A DNA stretch of 64,000 nt from Zanthoxylum bungeanum (Eukaryota; Streptophyta; Magnoliopsida; Sapindales; Rutaceae), in assembly GCA_019454045.1 (NCBI GenBank), contig SKCR01018458.1, positions 124,001-188,000 on the forward strand, in the 5' to 3' direction. The stretch's first letter is position 1. The number at the start of each line of letters is the position of its first letter. Under the pieces are notes generated by a model. That model had not been told where the DNA came from, made no database searches, and saw only the letters and a program-made list of their open reading frames with translations. The position numbers and the translations under genes are program-made. Shown here piece after piece: positions 1-12,605 of the stretch.

Positions 1-324
1 TCATGTATCCACATGGATGATCCTGGATCAAGGTCGCCATACAATTATAGAATGGACCGCAGTTATAGATAAACCACAAACAAAGTACCCACTTTGTTTG
101 CTCTCTGTGGACTATTTTAGATTACTAACTTTAGACTTAAATCCTCTTGTGTATGACACTCATACACTAAGTCTGAAGGTACATGTGTAATCTAGGGTAT
201 TCAAGATAATTTACAATACGCGAAATTTAAACAAACACTCTGATAAATGAATAATGCATCATTTTATTTCATAACATATAAAATCGTTTACATTACATGA
301 AGCTATAGGGCATATATCCAAACA
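1..324 (-). repeat. 3' LTR of element A (partial)
   Basis: Read on the minus strand, this begins TGTTTGG right after a polypurine tract. It matches the first 300 or so bases of the E LTRs (28367 on and 54916 on). The far end lies outside the window. Confidence 0.85.
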
Positions 325-333
325 ATCTCCCAC
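325..333 (-). other. Polypurine tract of element A
   Basis: The minus-strand reading is GTGGGAGAT, directly before the LTR. The same motif precedes the 3' LTRs of B, C and E. It is the expected plus-strand DNA priming site. Confidence 0.75.
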
Positions 334-338
334 ATTCA

Positions 339-380
339 CTAGAGTAAATGGGGCATGTCATGCAATCCTAGACCATCTAG
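339..380 (-). pseudogene. Last codons of element A polyprotein
   Basis: The minus frame gives LDGLGLHDMPHLL followed by a stop at 339-341. This is the same C-terminal tail as in E (54860-54901, GLGLRDMSHFL). The rest of the frame resumes at 10262, on the other side of element B, which proves that B inserted here. Confidence 0.85.
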
Positions 381-2456
381 TGTTGGACAATTATGACCCA
401 TAGCGTCACTATTTGTACATATCATGGTGTTGTTGTACAAATTAACTATATGACAAAGGAGATTGCTCTATTATCATTTGTGATTAGATCACCAAGATGT
501 ATAAATGATAGGAGGTCCTTATGATTTGTTCATGGATTGAGAATGATATGAGACAGTATCAGTCCACGAAGGATAAATCATTAAATATCCCTAGTCAAAG
601 TATTATCGAGATTGGACATCGATAGCGTAAAAGACTAGTATTACACTTGTGAGCGTTGTGAGGGCATAACGACATAGTTCTCATATATTTGGGTATAGGA
701 TACTCATGCAAGTGTAATAGGAGGTTGTGTTTTACCGATGGTACGGGAAACAGCTTCACTCTGGATAGACCCCCTCAGAATTCCATTGGTAGTATGACTA
801 TGTGTCTATGGAAGTCCGTAATTATGGTAGGTGTATTTGGTCTTAACCTGAGACTTGCACCGCTAATACTTGCGCGACAATCATATACTTTGGTTTTGGT
901 CGTCCAGGGCTTTAACAGGTTCTGTGTATGGCTTTGCTTGGTATATTGAGAATCGTAGTGTGTTGTGTGTGATGTCAAGACGGAAGTGTCACTCCAGTCA
1001 TATGGAGATGATGATCGCACATGGATTCAGAACTGGTTCTCTAAAAAGGTTGCAACCGTAGGGATAATATGACTTAGTCATGATTATCCGATAATAAAGA
1101 GTCTAGTTGCTCGCCATCCGATATTTGCTTCATACGGTGCAGACACTGTACCAGCCTCAGGCCTTGCATGTGATCATCCGATACTGGATCGAAATACATA
1201 ATACTAAGTATACTACGTCTGATATAGATCGCTTATTCCTGTAAGCATGTTTCTGAAGAATTGGGTAGGCATGGTGCTTTGCTAGAACCAACCTTGTCTT
1301 GTAAATCGGTACAAACGTAGTACGAGGTACTTATGTGTTCGGATAGTCCGACGACCGAATTTACTGCCAACATATCTAGGGATCTCACTGATGACGTATG
1401 ACTCGCACTTTATTAATCTAGGATTAATTAATCATGAGAGAGAAAATTAATCTGGGATTAATTACGGAGATATTTTATCTGGGATAAAATATCATTTAAA
1501 GAGAGATAACGATTAATTTGGAATTAATCGATAAAATAATATATTCGATATATTATACAAAACTGGATTTCGACGCGGAATTGGAATTAGATTTCATTCG
1601 GGCGAACGAGTTAATTTAGAATTAATTCGTTAGTGACGTGAATAGTGATTTCGCTAGGCATAGTCATTTAATTACGTCGCAACGGAAAATTCGTTAATTT
1701 GGAATTAGCGAACTCGAGCCCAAGAGTGTTTGCGAGTGCATTCGCATTTCAAATTCGAGTGTGACACGTAAGTCACATCAAGCGTCAAATCGCTAGTCAC
1801 ATCAAGCGTCAAATCATTAGGCACATCAAACGTCAAATCACATGTCACTTTGAGTGATGTGATAATTTGAATGAGTGATGTGAGTTGATGGAAGTTGATG
1901 GTGGATTTTAATACACTCAAGTGTGATGGCATGATAGACATTTAATATATTTTAAATGTTTGGTATTTGTTTTGATTTTTGAAATCAATTAATTGATTTT
2001 TGGAAAATCAAAAAGTGGTATTAGATACACTTTTTCAAATAACCAACTCACAACTCTCTCTTCTCTCCTCTCCCTCTCATTCACGCTTACAATAGCTGTT
2101 CTTCTTTCTATTTTCTGCCTAGTTTGCCGAGAATGGAAGAGAATGAAAAGCTTGATTTTTGTGGCAAAAATCAAGAGAGCTACCACTCAAAAGACATGCG
2201 AATGTGATAGGGAAACCCACCCGTGAGCTTTGAATCATCTCACAAAGCTTGGAGCTTTCATGGAGGAAGATTGAAACCGAAAATGGAGGAGCAATGGACT
2301 GCTCACTGCAGTGACTTCAAGGAAGCAGAAAACTAATTTTTATTGTCCACCGCGTCGCTCAACCGCTCAATGTGAGTATTCCGCAACTCCCTCGTTGTAT
2401 TCGCACTTGTGTTTTATGCTTGTTATTCGATCCTCGAGACCGTAGAAACTCCAACA
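381..2456 (+). repeat. 5' LTR of element B
   Basis: This 2,076-bp LTR starts TGTTGGACA and ends CTCCAACA, followed by the primer site. It holds several short palindromes of the type GATTAATTTGGAATTAATC (about 1509-1530, 1613-1632 and 1692-1706) and a 24-bp tandem repeat. The promoter was not located with certainty. Confidence 0.92.
1771..1842 (+). repeat. Three 24-bp tandem repeats in B LTR
   Basis: Three units of 24 bp start at 1771, 1795 and 1819, with the core AGTCACATCAAGCGTCAAAT. The 3' LTR carries the same array near 9575-9650. In the other frame it spells a repetitive peptide, which I do not treat as coding. Confidence 0.85.
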
Positions 2457-2457
2457 A

Positions 2458-2469
2458 TGGTATCAGAGC
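2458..2469 (+). other. Primer binding site of element B (Met-tRNA)
   Basis: TGGTATCAGAGC sits one base after the LTR end. It is complementary to the 3' end of plant initiator-Met tRNA, the usual primer of plant copia elements. Confidence 0.9.
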
Positions 2470-5400
2470 GGAGTAAAAGCATGAAATAAGACTTAGGGTT
2501 AAAATTTGGGTAAATTGATTTTGAGCATGAATTTATGAAATTGGATGAATGAATATGCTTAAATGTGTTTTCATTGAAGTTTGATTTGATCAATTTCAAG
2601 AAATTGAGTTTGGAACATTTTTCCCCAAATTGGAAGGCTGGGCCGAATCCTCCTTATGCTCTGATTCTTGGTAATTTTTATTTCGTTGATCATTGGATGA
2701 CTTGAAACGATTGAGGATATTGATTTAATGTCGATTGTGGATTTAATTGGATTGAAACCGAATCAGACACAAAATCCCCTCCATTTTTGAGAGCTTATAG
2801 CTTGTAATTGGGTTTGATTTTTTGATTAAATTGTGTTGGACATGATTTAAAGTTAAAGAGCATAATTAATTGTGTAAATTGATGTTTTAGAAATGTTAAT
2901 TTGGGTGATTAATTGTGTTATACACTTTGGAGTAATTAAATTGTGAAATTGGATTTTTTGTAATTTAATTATTTGGGCTTAAAATTGGATTTGGGCTTGT
3001 AATGTTGTAAATGGGCTTATTGGGCTTGGTTGTACCAAGTTAGGTTTAGGATAAATTGGTTGGATCCAATTGGGCCCAAACACCTTCCATAAAGCCCAAA
3101 TGCGACTAATGAACCTTTAGTATTTAATTGGGCCTAAATTGATTTCTAGGCTTATGGGGGTAATTCTTTGATTGGGCTTTGGTTGCGAAAGCCACGCCTT
3201 AAAGAAATTAATTAAAAGCCCATTGGACTTTAATTAAATTAATATTGGATATTAATCGGGCTTTGAGACCCGTAACGATTAAATTTGGAATTTAAATCGT
3301 AAAAGTTCATTAATAAAGTGTAATATTTAATTTGGAATTAAATAGCGAATTAGTATTAAATACAAATTGAATTGGATTTAATTTTGTAGTTTAATTTAAT
3401 TCAAGAATTTGTACTTTGAGTACTTATTCGTAAAACGAGTTTGACTCGCGCAAAATCAAATCGTTGTTTGAACATTAGATGATCACTAATTATCAGATTA
3501 ATTAATTTGATTAGATTGATTGATAACATGCTTGTGTGAATACATGGTTGCGATGCATGAATAATGTATATCGGATGGATATTAGATGGGTGGGGCAATT
3601 TTAGAAATTGTTGTAATAAATTTGGAATTTATTAAATTGGACCTGCGTGTCCAGCCTTATTACCTCCTTACTCTTTGTATTCTCTTCTCACCTATTCCCC
3701 TCAATGTAAATGAGGTTTCTTTAGAAGTGTAGTGTGACGGGTAGAAGTAAATACTTGTGCTAGCGGGAGAGAGGAAAGGGAGAGATATGATCTAGGATCA
3801 ATGTGTTAAGTATCCATGTGCATATCATTATTATTTATTTATACGCACTTTATTATGTGTTTAGAATGCATGTTTAAGAGTGTATGATGATGAGACCTTA
3901 ACAAAGATAATAAATTGGTTGCCAATTTGCACGCGAAAAACCTTAAAAAATATTAAGCGTTTTTCCTTCCATTGAGTGATTCTTACTCAAGATCCAAGAC
4001 TGGCATTGGCTTGTTGGCCAAAGTCAAGGCCTTTGTCCGTCGAAGATGTGTTTGAATCAAGAAGGCTTTGTTCCATATTGGTGTCTTGTCCAAGTTGTAG
4101 TTTGTTGGCCAAAGTCAAGACCACTTCTTGTCTATCGACATTGATTACGAAGCTTTCCATGGTCAATGGGTCACGCTCAACTAGGATCACTAAGTTTGTT
4201 GTGCCAAAGCCAAGGCTTAGTTGATTCAGAGGAAAAAGGTTAGGCAATATATTGGATATATTGGCATATATATTGTATATATGTTTCGGACTTGGATGTC
4301 TCCCTACAAGATCTAGGAATTGGATTGGATCCAATTGATCTTAGAGATCTACCTAGTTAATTATCATACAATTTGTTGGCCAAAGTCAAGATTGTGTGAT
4401 ATTTAACGGGATCCTAGCCCACTAGGAAACACGATTTCCCGAGTACTCGACAGAGGGTTAGAGGCTCGTCGAAAAATAGTGGGAGGCAAGAATTGAATTT
4501 GCAATATTCGTTTAATTACTTGCCATACGCGCTCAAACAAATATCATTCGTCAAATAAATTAAATGTTAGTTGGACTAATATTTAAACGTTGTTTTATAA
4601 AACAGTTGGACTGTATTTAAACTAATTAAATTATAGTTGATTATATATTTAAACTATAATAATCATTATAATGAATAGTACCAAAATCATTGATTAAATA
4701 GTTGGACTATTAAAATCAAGATAAATTGAAAGATTGACATTTAAAACATAATCCTAGGGAAAATGTATTTAAATGGTTTAATTTTTCAAATTGGGAATAA
4801 ATTTCAGGATGGTCCTGGAAACTAATAAGTTACTTTATTTGATAAAATAACATATTAGGCCTAAGCCCGGAGTTAAGCAAATAGTAGAGCATAATCTTTG
4901 GAAGATTTATGTGATGATAACTTTAGTGCTTAATCCATTATACTTACCGCAATAGACTCCTTAATTTCTTAATCAGAACTAAGGATTAGATCCTTAAAGT
5001 ATGATACTGAAATTGAAGAATCTTCATAAATCTATACTTAGATTTTAGAAGTACTAAAATTGCAATTGATAACTCTTAGAGAGTTAATGACTATTCTCAA
5101 GGAGACAAAGTCAAAATTTGCAATAGGCAAGTAGCGCAAGGCGCACTTTACATCAATATTCTAGAAACCCAAGGCTTCTGAGTGTTGAAATAGGCAAAGG
5201 CAAAATCATTATAGTCTTCTGGGAAGATAAATGACATATCCCAAGATGTCTGCCTAAAAGTGGCAAACGGGATCGCGAAAGCGTGACTGCCGTTTGGACA
5301 AAGCAAACATGAAGGAATTGAAGAACGGGCAAGGCTCTGACTTCAAATATGTTTGTCATAAATATGTTCACTACTAGTATTAAAATTGGATTTTAAATAC

Positions 5401-5530
5401 TTAGTGTGATACATAAATATGTATTGATGTTCAGAATCTGCTATGAGCAGAATACTGACTTCAATTGAGATTAATCTACGAATTGGAAACGGGATGAAAA
5501 TCGCTGCTTTTAACCGTAGAAACCTGAATT
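2470..5530 (+). other. Leader and lost gag region of element B
   Basis: This 3 kb stretch between the primer site and the first recognisable pol sequence should hold the leader and gag. I could not recognise gag domains or a zinc knuckle. At 4014, 4107 and 4376 a phrase with the core TTGGCCAAAGTCAAG repeats, with a degraded version near 4200. The rest is AT-rich with no convincing coding region. Short open frames at 3976-4334 lie within these repeats and I do not support them. Confidence 0.55.
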
Positions 5531-8130
5531 TAGGGACTACCCTTCGGGTGTGTACTTAAATTAGGAAACTGTTATAATGTAACTAGTTTGACTAGAAACA
5601 TTATCTCTATATCAGTGTATAACCCACTGTGGGTGTACCTTTATATTCTAGAACACTAAAATATTTTATTATATAAAGATGATATTGAGATAAACACATT
5701 AGATGTGAATAACAACATTTATATTTTGAATATAAATAAATCTCAAACGTAAAACGTGACAAACAAATAGCTCAAACTGATTTGATCAGTAGAAACTGAT
5801 GTGGCATTATTTTCTGGGACACAATTAAACAAGAATCGTATATCCACACTTTTGAAGAGTGGGTACTCGGACTGATTTGATTCCATTCAAATAAAGTCTA
5901 CGAATCTAGTTTATTGGGCAAAGTGCCTATAACACCTTTACTTGGTAAAAGTGGAAATGCCACCGATCTGTTAGCCCTAGTTCATAGTGAAGCAAGTGGG
6001 CCCATGTCTAGCTAGGCTAGATGTGGATATGAATATTTCGTGACCTTTACAGATGTGGGATCTCGTTATGGTTATGTGTCTCTTTTCGAACACAAATCGG
6101 AAACTTTTACAGTTTCGACACGAAATAGACAAACAGATCGGCTAAAGTATTATACTGTCACGGTAAGACCGTAATGGAAAATACTTAAGCAATAAGTTTC
6201 TTAAATACTTGAAAGAGTATAGTATTCTTTCAATGAGGACTCCTCCCGGAACACGTCAATTTGACGGTGTGTCCGAACTGAGTAACCGAATTTTGTTGGA
6301 CATGATAAAGGTTAATCTTGAGTCGCTCTGAGCTACCATTTCCTTCAAAGGATAAGCATTAAACAGTGCATAACTTATTTAGAATAAGGTTCCATAAAAA
6401 TCTGTTTGACAGATATCATATTAGATATGAACAGGAAAGAAACCAGGTTTCTCATTCCTGAACATTTGGGTATGCTAGGCATACGTTTGGATGATACCAA
6501 ACTAAAACCCAAAATGGATAATGCCAATTGTAGGTTATCCTAGGGATACCAAAGTATAGTACTTATACAACTCACATGAGAAAATTTTAATTGTTGCTCA
6601 CCATGCGGTTTTCCTAAGAGGAATACCGATATGCAGTGGTAAGTGGGAGGATAGTAAAACTCGATGAAAATCGGAGTAATACTATTCCAGGCACCGAATC
6701 ATTAATGGAACACATATAGTTCATCAAGGATGAAACTATACCTGTAATCTTCGAATACACAAGAACCGCGTGAGTCGGAGAGAGTCAGAAAACAACCTGG
6801 GGTATGGGTTTCTGATCTCACCTCATAAAGATGTCAATCTTATTGAGGTATACCAACTGACTACGTATGAGGAAGTGATACAAGGTATCGACTCCCTATA
6901 ATGACAAAGTGTCATGAATTTGAAATGTATTCCATGTATATCAATTATGTTTGGACACTAGTTGTTGTACCGCAAGGCATTGTGCCTATTGGTACTATAT
7001 AAGTCTTCAAGGAAGACATACATGGAAGGCAACATACCAACGTACTAAGCTAGGCTTGTAGCGGAAAAGTATCGTTATCAACATTGTGTTGACTACAATT
7101 CAACCTTTTACCTGTTGCCACGGTAAATCCATTTGGATAATGCTTGTTAAAGCTACATGTTTCATTTATGAAATATGTCCGCTGAACGGGAAAATCGCTT
7201 TCCTGAAAAGGAAACCTTTTGGAGGATGTTTACAACATCCTGTCGATTTTGTCGTACCAAAAACTAGCAAACAAGGTTTGCAGGTTATTCGATCCATGTT
7301 TGGATTGAAGCAAGCATTAGGTTCTTGGAATTATCGTTTTGATGTAATCATAATGGTTTATGATTTAATTCAAAACGAAATGATTCTTGTGTATATAAGA
7401 GGGTTAGTGGGAGCGCACTGACAGTGGCTGTCCTATACAATAATGATAATATATATCATTTCTTGGAAATGATATTCCCAAAATACAATCGTTGAAAGCT
7501 TGGCTTTCATGAAAACTCTCCGAGAATTCATACATTGAAAAATGTACGCGACCTGGTGTCTCATACGCTTTGAGCATATGGATTCACAAACAGGCCAATC
7601 CAAGTAATAGTCACTGGATTGAAGTTAAGAACATCTGTTAGTTTCTTAGAGAAATAAGGATGTTGTCTTAATCTATGGAGATGGAGAACTTGAAGTGACT
7701 GGGATCACTGTAGCAAGTTTCCTAAACCGATAAAATGACTATAAGTCGAAAAATGGTACTATACAGTTTGAATAACGGTACAGTAGGATGGAAATATTCC
7801 AAGCAAGATATTGTTACCGAATAAACAACAAATGCGGGTTATTGCTGCAGCTGAGGCAGCAATAGAAGCCATTTGGGTCGATAATAAATCTAATTAGATT
7901 AGATATAGTTCTATTAGCAGCTGAGCTGGGCTACAGCGCAGGCTAAAGAATTAATGGTCTCATCAACGATCCAGATACATACTTCGATATTCATCTGATT
8001 CGTTTGGACTTACATCGTGGCGATGTGATGATTGAATAAATCGCATCAGATGATAATCATGCAAATCCGCTGACGAAAACCTTCTCGACAGTTTGAGCAA
8101 ACCGTACATAGTACGGGTGTAAGACACTCG
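5530..8130 (+). pseudogene. Decayed copia pol of element B
   Basis: Fragments of a copia pol can be read across several frames. They include pre-integrase sequence near 5560-5760; integrase with YEYFVTFTD at about 6033 and a degraded NGVSERRNRT-like motif near 6265-6300; the linker before reverse transcriptase near 6770-6900; and reverse transcriptase at 7086-7421 with a damaged MFGLKQALGSWN core. RNase H remnants lie at 7830-8110 (IAAAEAAIEA region). Stops and frameshifts occur every few tens of codons and no YVDD motif is readable. It resembles element C more than A or E. Confidence 0.8.
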
Positions 8131-8148
8131 AGTGACTGGCTATAGGCC

Positions 8149-8159
8149 AAGTGGGAGAT
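8149..8159 (+). other. Polypurine tract of element B
   Basis: A purine run AAGTGGGAGA lies directly before the 3' LTR start at 8160, as in the related elements. Confidence 0.8.
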
Positions 8160-10261
8160 TGTTGGACAATTATGACCCATAGCGTCACTATTTGTACAGA
8201 TCATGGTGTTGTTGTACAAATTAACTATATGACAAATGAGATTGCTCTCTTATCATTTGTGATTAGATCACCAAGATGTATAAATGATAGGAGGTCCTTA
8301 TGATTTGTTCTTGGATTGAGAATGATATGAGACAGTATCAATCCACGAAGGATAAATCATTAAATATCCCTAGTCAGAGTATTATCGAGATTGGACATCG
8401 ATAATGTGTAAAAGACTAGTATTACACTTGTGCGCGTTGTGAGGGCATAACGACATAGTTCTCATATATTTGGGTATAGGATACACATGTAAGTGTAATA
8501 GGAGGTTGTGTTTTATCGATGGTACGGGAAACAGCTTCGCTCTGGATAGACCCCCTCGGAATTCCATTGGTAGTATGACTATATGTCTATGGAAGTCCGA
8601 AATCAGGGTAGGTGTATTTGGTCTTAACCTGAGACTTGCACCTCTAATACTTGCGACAATCAATATACTTTGGTTTTGGTCATCCAGGGCTTTAACAGGT
8701 TCTGTATACGCCTCTGCTGGGTATATTGAGAATCGTAGTGTGTTGGGTGTGATGTCAAGACGGAAGTGTCACTCCAGTCATATGGAGATGATGATCTCAC
8801 AGAGATTCAGAACTGGTTCTCTAAAAAGGTTGCAACCCTCGGGATAATATGACTTGGTTATGATTATCCGATAATAAAGAGACTAGTTGCTCGTCATCCG
8901 ATATATGTTTCGTACGGGGCAGACACTGTACCAGCCCCAGGCCTTGCATGTGATCATCCGATACTGGATCGAAATACGCAATACTACATATACTACACCT
9001 GATATAGATCGTTTATTCCTGTAAGCATGTTTCTGGAGAATTGGGTAGGCATGGCGTTTTGCTATAAGCCAACCTTGTCTTGTAAATCGGTACAAACGTA
9101 GTACGAGGTACTTACGTGTTCGGATAGTCCGACGACCGAATTTACTACCAACATATCCGGGGATCTCATGGGTCGCTTCCCGAATATTCACCGATGACGT
9201 ATGACTCGCACTTTATTAATCTTGGATTCATTAATCATGAGAGAGAAAATTAATCTGGGATTAATTACGGAGATATTTTATCTGGGATAAAATATCATTT
9301 AAAGAGAGACAACGATTAATTTGGAATTAATCGATAAAATAATATATTCGATATATTATACGAAATTGGATTTCGACGTGGAATTGAAATTAGATTTTAA
9401 ATCGGGCAAACGAGTTAATTTAGAATTAATTCGTTAGCGACGTGAATAATGATTTCGCTAGGCATAATTATTTAATTACGTCGCAACGGAAAATTCGTTA
9501 ATTTGGAATTAGCGAACCCGAGCCTGAGATTGTTTGCGAGCGCATTCGCATTTCGAATTCGAGTGTGACACGCAAGTCACATCAAACGTCAAATAGCTAG
9601 TCACATCAAGCATCAAATCATTAGTCACAACAAGCGTCAAATCACATGTCACTTTGAGTGATGTGACAATTTGAATGAGTGATGTGAGTTGATGTAAGTT
9701 GATGGTGGAGTGTAATACACTCAAGTGTGATGGCATGATAGACATTTAATATATTTCAAATGTTTGGTATTTGTATTGATTTTTGAAATCAATTAATTGA
9801 TTTTTGGAAAATCAAAAAGTGGTATTAGATACACTTTTTCAAATAACCAACTCACAACTCTCTCTTCTCTCCTATCCCTCTCATTCACGCCCACAAAGGC
9901 TGTTCTTCTTTCTGTTTTCTGGCCAGTTTGCCGAGAATGGAAGAGAAGGAAAAGCTTGATTTTTGTGGCAAAAATCAAGAGAGCTAGCACTCAAATAGAC
10001 ATGCGAAGGTGATATGGAAACCCACTCGTGAGCTTGGAATCATCTCACAAAGCTTGGAGCTTTCATGGAGGAAGATTGAAATCGAAAATGAAGGAGCAAG
10101 GGACTGCTCATTGCCGTGACTTCAAGGAAGCAGAAAACTGATTTTTATTGTCCATCGCGTCGCTCAACCACTCGATGTGAGTATTCCACAACTCCCTCGT
10201 TGTATTCTCACATGTGTTTTATGCTTGTTATTCGATCCCCGGGACCGTAGAAACTCCAACA
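8160..10261 (+). repeat. 3' LTR of element B
   Basis: This 2,102-bp LTR is collinear with 381-2456. It keeps a segment of about 25 bases near 9165-9190 that the 5' copy lacks around 1385. It ends CTCCAACA and is followed by the TSD TCTAG. It shares long stretches with the LTRs of element C. Confidence 0.92.
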
Positions 10262-10735
10262 TCTAGGTGACCTTCAAACACTTTAGCCGACAAGGTCTTT
10301 GTAAACGGATCAGCCAGGTTCTCTACGGATGTAATTTTCTTTTGATAGAGATGTCTCCTCTCTGCCCTATTTGCCTGAAGAGATGATATTTCCTCTCTAT
10401 ATGTTTTCCCCTCTTATGGCATTTTGGTTCCTTTGAATTCGCCACTGTACCACTTTATCGTAATAAAGTGTGAGTGGTTTATCCATATCTGGAACAACTT
10501 CCAGATCTCCCAAGAATTTACGGAGCCAGACTGCTTCCTTACCTGCTTCACAAGCTGCTACATACTCAGCCTTCATGGTGGAGTCAGCAATGCAAGATTG
10601 CTTTATAATCCGCCATACTATAGCCCCACCACTTAGGGTAAACACTGATCCAGATATTGATTTCCTAGAATCAACATTTGTTTGAAAATCAGAATCCGTA
10701 TATCCCCTTAGGATCATATCCTCACTGAATATACA
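10262..10735 (-). pseudogene. RNase H domain of element A
   Basis: The minus frame encodes a copia RNase H: GYTDSDFQTNVDSRKSISG at its start, then ADSTMKAEYVAACEA and AVWLRKFLGDLEVVPD. The frame is lost near 10440, at the point where E reads YCDNSASV. The C-terminus is cut by insertion of B and continues at 339-380. It would degrade the RNA strand during reverse transcription. The broken frame rules out activity. Confidence 0.88.
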
Positions 10736-10835
10736 AGCGCATAGTCTCTCGTTCTCTTAAGATACTTGAGAATGTGTTTCACAGCCACCCAATGATCCAA
10801 TCCTTGATTAGACTGAAACCTACTGACTACTCCCA

Positions 10836-12037
10836 CTACAAAAAAATGTCTGATCTCATGCATAACATAGCATACATGAGACTACTAGCTGCTGAGACAT
10901 ATGGAATATGTCTCATTTCCTCAACATCTTGAGGTGTCTTAGGAGACTGTTCCTTTGACAAGTGAATTCCATGTCGAGAAGGCAAATTGCCTTTCTTGGA
11001 ATTCTGCATCCCAAATCGTACAAGGATCTTGTCGATATAGGATGACTGAGACATAACTAATAGTTATTTTTTGCGATCCTGAATAATCTGAATCCCAAGA
11101 ATATAACTGGCCTCCCCCAAATCTTTCATTTGGAATTGGTTAGCTAGCCAGGTTTTCGAGTCCGATAATATATTTACATCATTCCCAATGAGTAAAATAT
11201 CATCAACGTATAAAATAAGAAAAACCATCTTCCCGTCAATGACGCGCTTGTATACACAAGATTCATCAACATTCTGCGCAAAGTCATAAGACTCGATCGT
11301 AGTATCAAATCTTATATTCAAAGATCGAGATGCATGCTTGAGTCCATAAATAGACCTTTGCAGCTTGCAAACTTTTTGCTCTTGACCTTGGTCTATGAAC
11401 TCCTCTGGTTGTACCATATAGATACACTCATCAAGATTTCCATTCATGAATGCAGTCTTGACGTCCATTTGCCAAATCTCATAGTCATAATATGCGGCAA
11501 TGGACAGAAAGGTGCAGATGAATTTGAGCATGGCTACTGGGAAAAAGTTTCCTCATAGTCAACTCTCTCTTTCTGGGTATAACCATTGGCCACTAACCTA
11601 GCCTTGAAGGTTTGTACCTTCCCATCTGCTCCCCTCTTTCTCTTATAGATCCACTTGTAAATTATAGGTTTTACCCCATCAGGTTGGTCTACAAGTTCCC
11701 AGACCGAGTTGAAGTACATATACTTCATCTCTAGGTTCAAGGCTTTGAGCCATTCCTCTTTATCAGAATCATCCATTGCACTACAATAGGTCAATGGATC
11801 ATCTATACCATCGTTGGATGCGACAACTTGTGCCTCTCCAACTCCTAGATAGCGATCAGGTTGTCGTACAACCCTCCCACTATGTCTAGGTGGTAGATCA
11901 TTCTGATGAACTGGCATCTGACGCTCAAATGTCGAAGGTGCTATGTGTTTGTCAACTATCATTGACGATTGTGTGTTGGTCGAACCAGCAAGTAACTCTT
12001 CGAGTAACACTTTACTTTGAGGTTTGAACTCTCTCAT
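10836..12037 (-). pseudogene. Reverse transcriptase of element A
   Basis: The minus strand carries two long blocks and one short one. Block 11534-12037 holds the linker and reverse transcriptase N-terminus (EEWLKALNLEMKYMYFNS, KWIYKRKRGADGKVQTFKA). Block 11064-11531 holds the core (EIWQMDVKTAFMNG, YGLKHASRSLN, LYVDDILLIGND). Block 10836-11054 holds the thumb region (SSYIDKILVRFGMQNSKKGN). The YVDD catalytic motif is intact. Frames break at about 11531 (ETFSQ/P) and 11060. It is nearly collinear with E at 53349-54509. Confidence 0.9.
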
Positions 12038-12059
12038 ATAGTCATCCTCTAGAAACGTA

Positions 12060-12605
12060 GCATTTATCTATACAAACACTTTGTTATCTTCAGGGCTATA
12101 GAAGAATCCACCCATAGTCTCCGTAGGATAGCCTACAAATAGGCACACCCGAGAACGTGGCTCCAACTTAGTAGTCATATTCTTCAGTACATGTTCTAGA
12201 CACCCCCATATACGGAAATGTCATAAACTAGTTTTACGACCACTCCACGACTATAAGGGAGTCTTAGGAACAAACTTAAATAGAACTACATTGAGGATAT
12301 GCATTACAGTTTTCCATGCATATTCCCAGAACGAACTAGGTAGTGAGCTATAACTAAACATAGATCTCATAATGTCTAGTAGGGTCCGATTTCTCCTTTT
12401 CTGCAACACCATTTTACTGTGGTGTTTAAGGTGCTGTGAGCTGGGATACTATCCCATGCTCAACCAAGAATTCCTCAAAATATCTGTCAAGGTATTCTCC
12501 TCCATGATCTAATCGTAGAGTTTTGATTATTTTACCTAACTGGTTCTCAACCTCAGCACGATACTCTTTGAACTTTTCAAAAGTATCTGACTTGTGATGC
12601 ATTAG
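12060..12605 (-). pseudogene. Integrase C-terminal part of element A
   Basis: The minus strand reads MHHKSDTFEKFKEYRAEVEN, then LDHGGEYLDRYFEEFLVEHG at 12426-12629. This includes the second catalytic Asp region. The remainder of the integrase core is stop-riddled between about 12060 and 12420. The upstream half lies beyond H1, from 15640. H1 inserted between the codons for the SRYG region and the HKSDTF region. Confidence 0.85.

Larger units (their letters stand above)
381..10261 (+). mobile_element. Copia element B, complete but decayed
   Basis: This is an LTR retrotransposon of 9.88 kb. It has LTRs at 381-2456 and 8160-10261, both starting TGTTGGACAATTATGACCC and ending CCAACA. The 5-bp target duplication TCTAG is at 376-380 and 10262-10266. 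A Met-tRNA primer site follows the 5' LTR and AAGTGGGAGAT precedes the 3' LTR. Protein relics in order are pre-integrase, integrase, reverse transcriptase and RNase H, so it is Ty1/copia. The LTRs are about 96% alike by eye over stretches I compared, yet the pol region is far more broken, and gag is not recognisable. It belongs to the family of element C. Confidence 0.93.

Noticed and set aside
2458..2469. tRNA gene at TGGTATCAGAGC sites (also 21376)
   Set aside because: Only the 3'-end complement is present. No cloverleaf surrounds it, and it sits directly after an LTR, as a primer site does.
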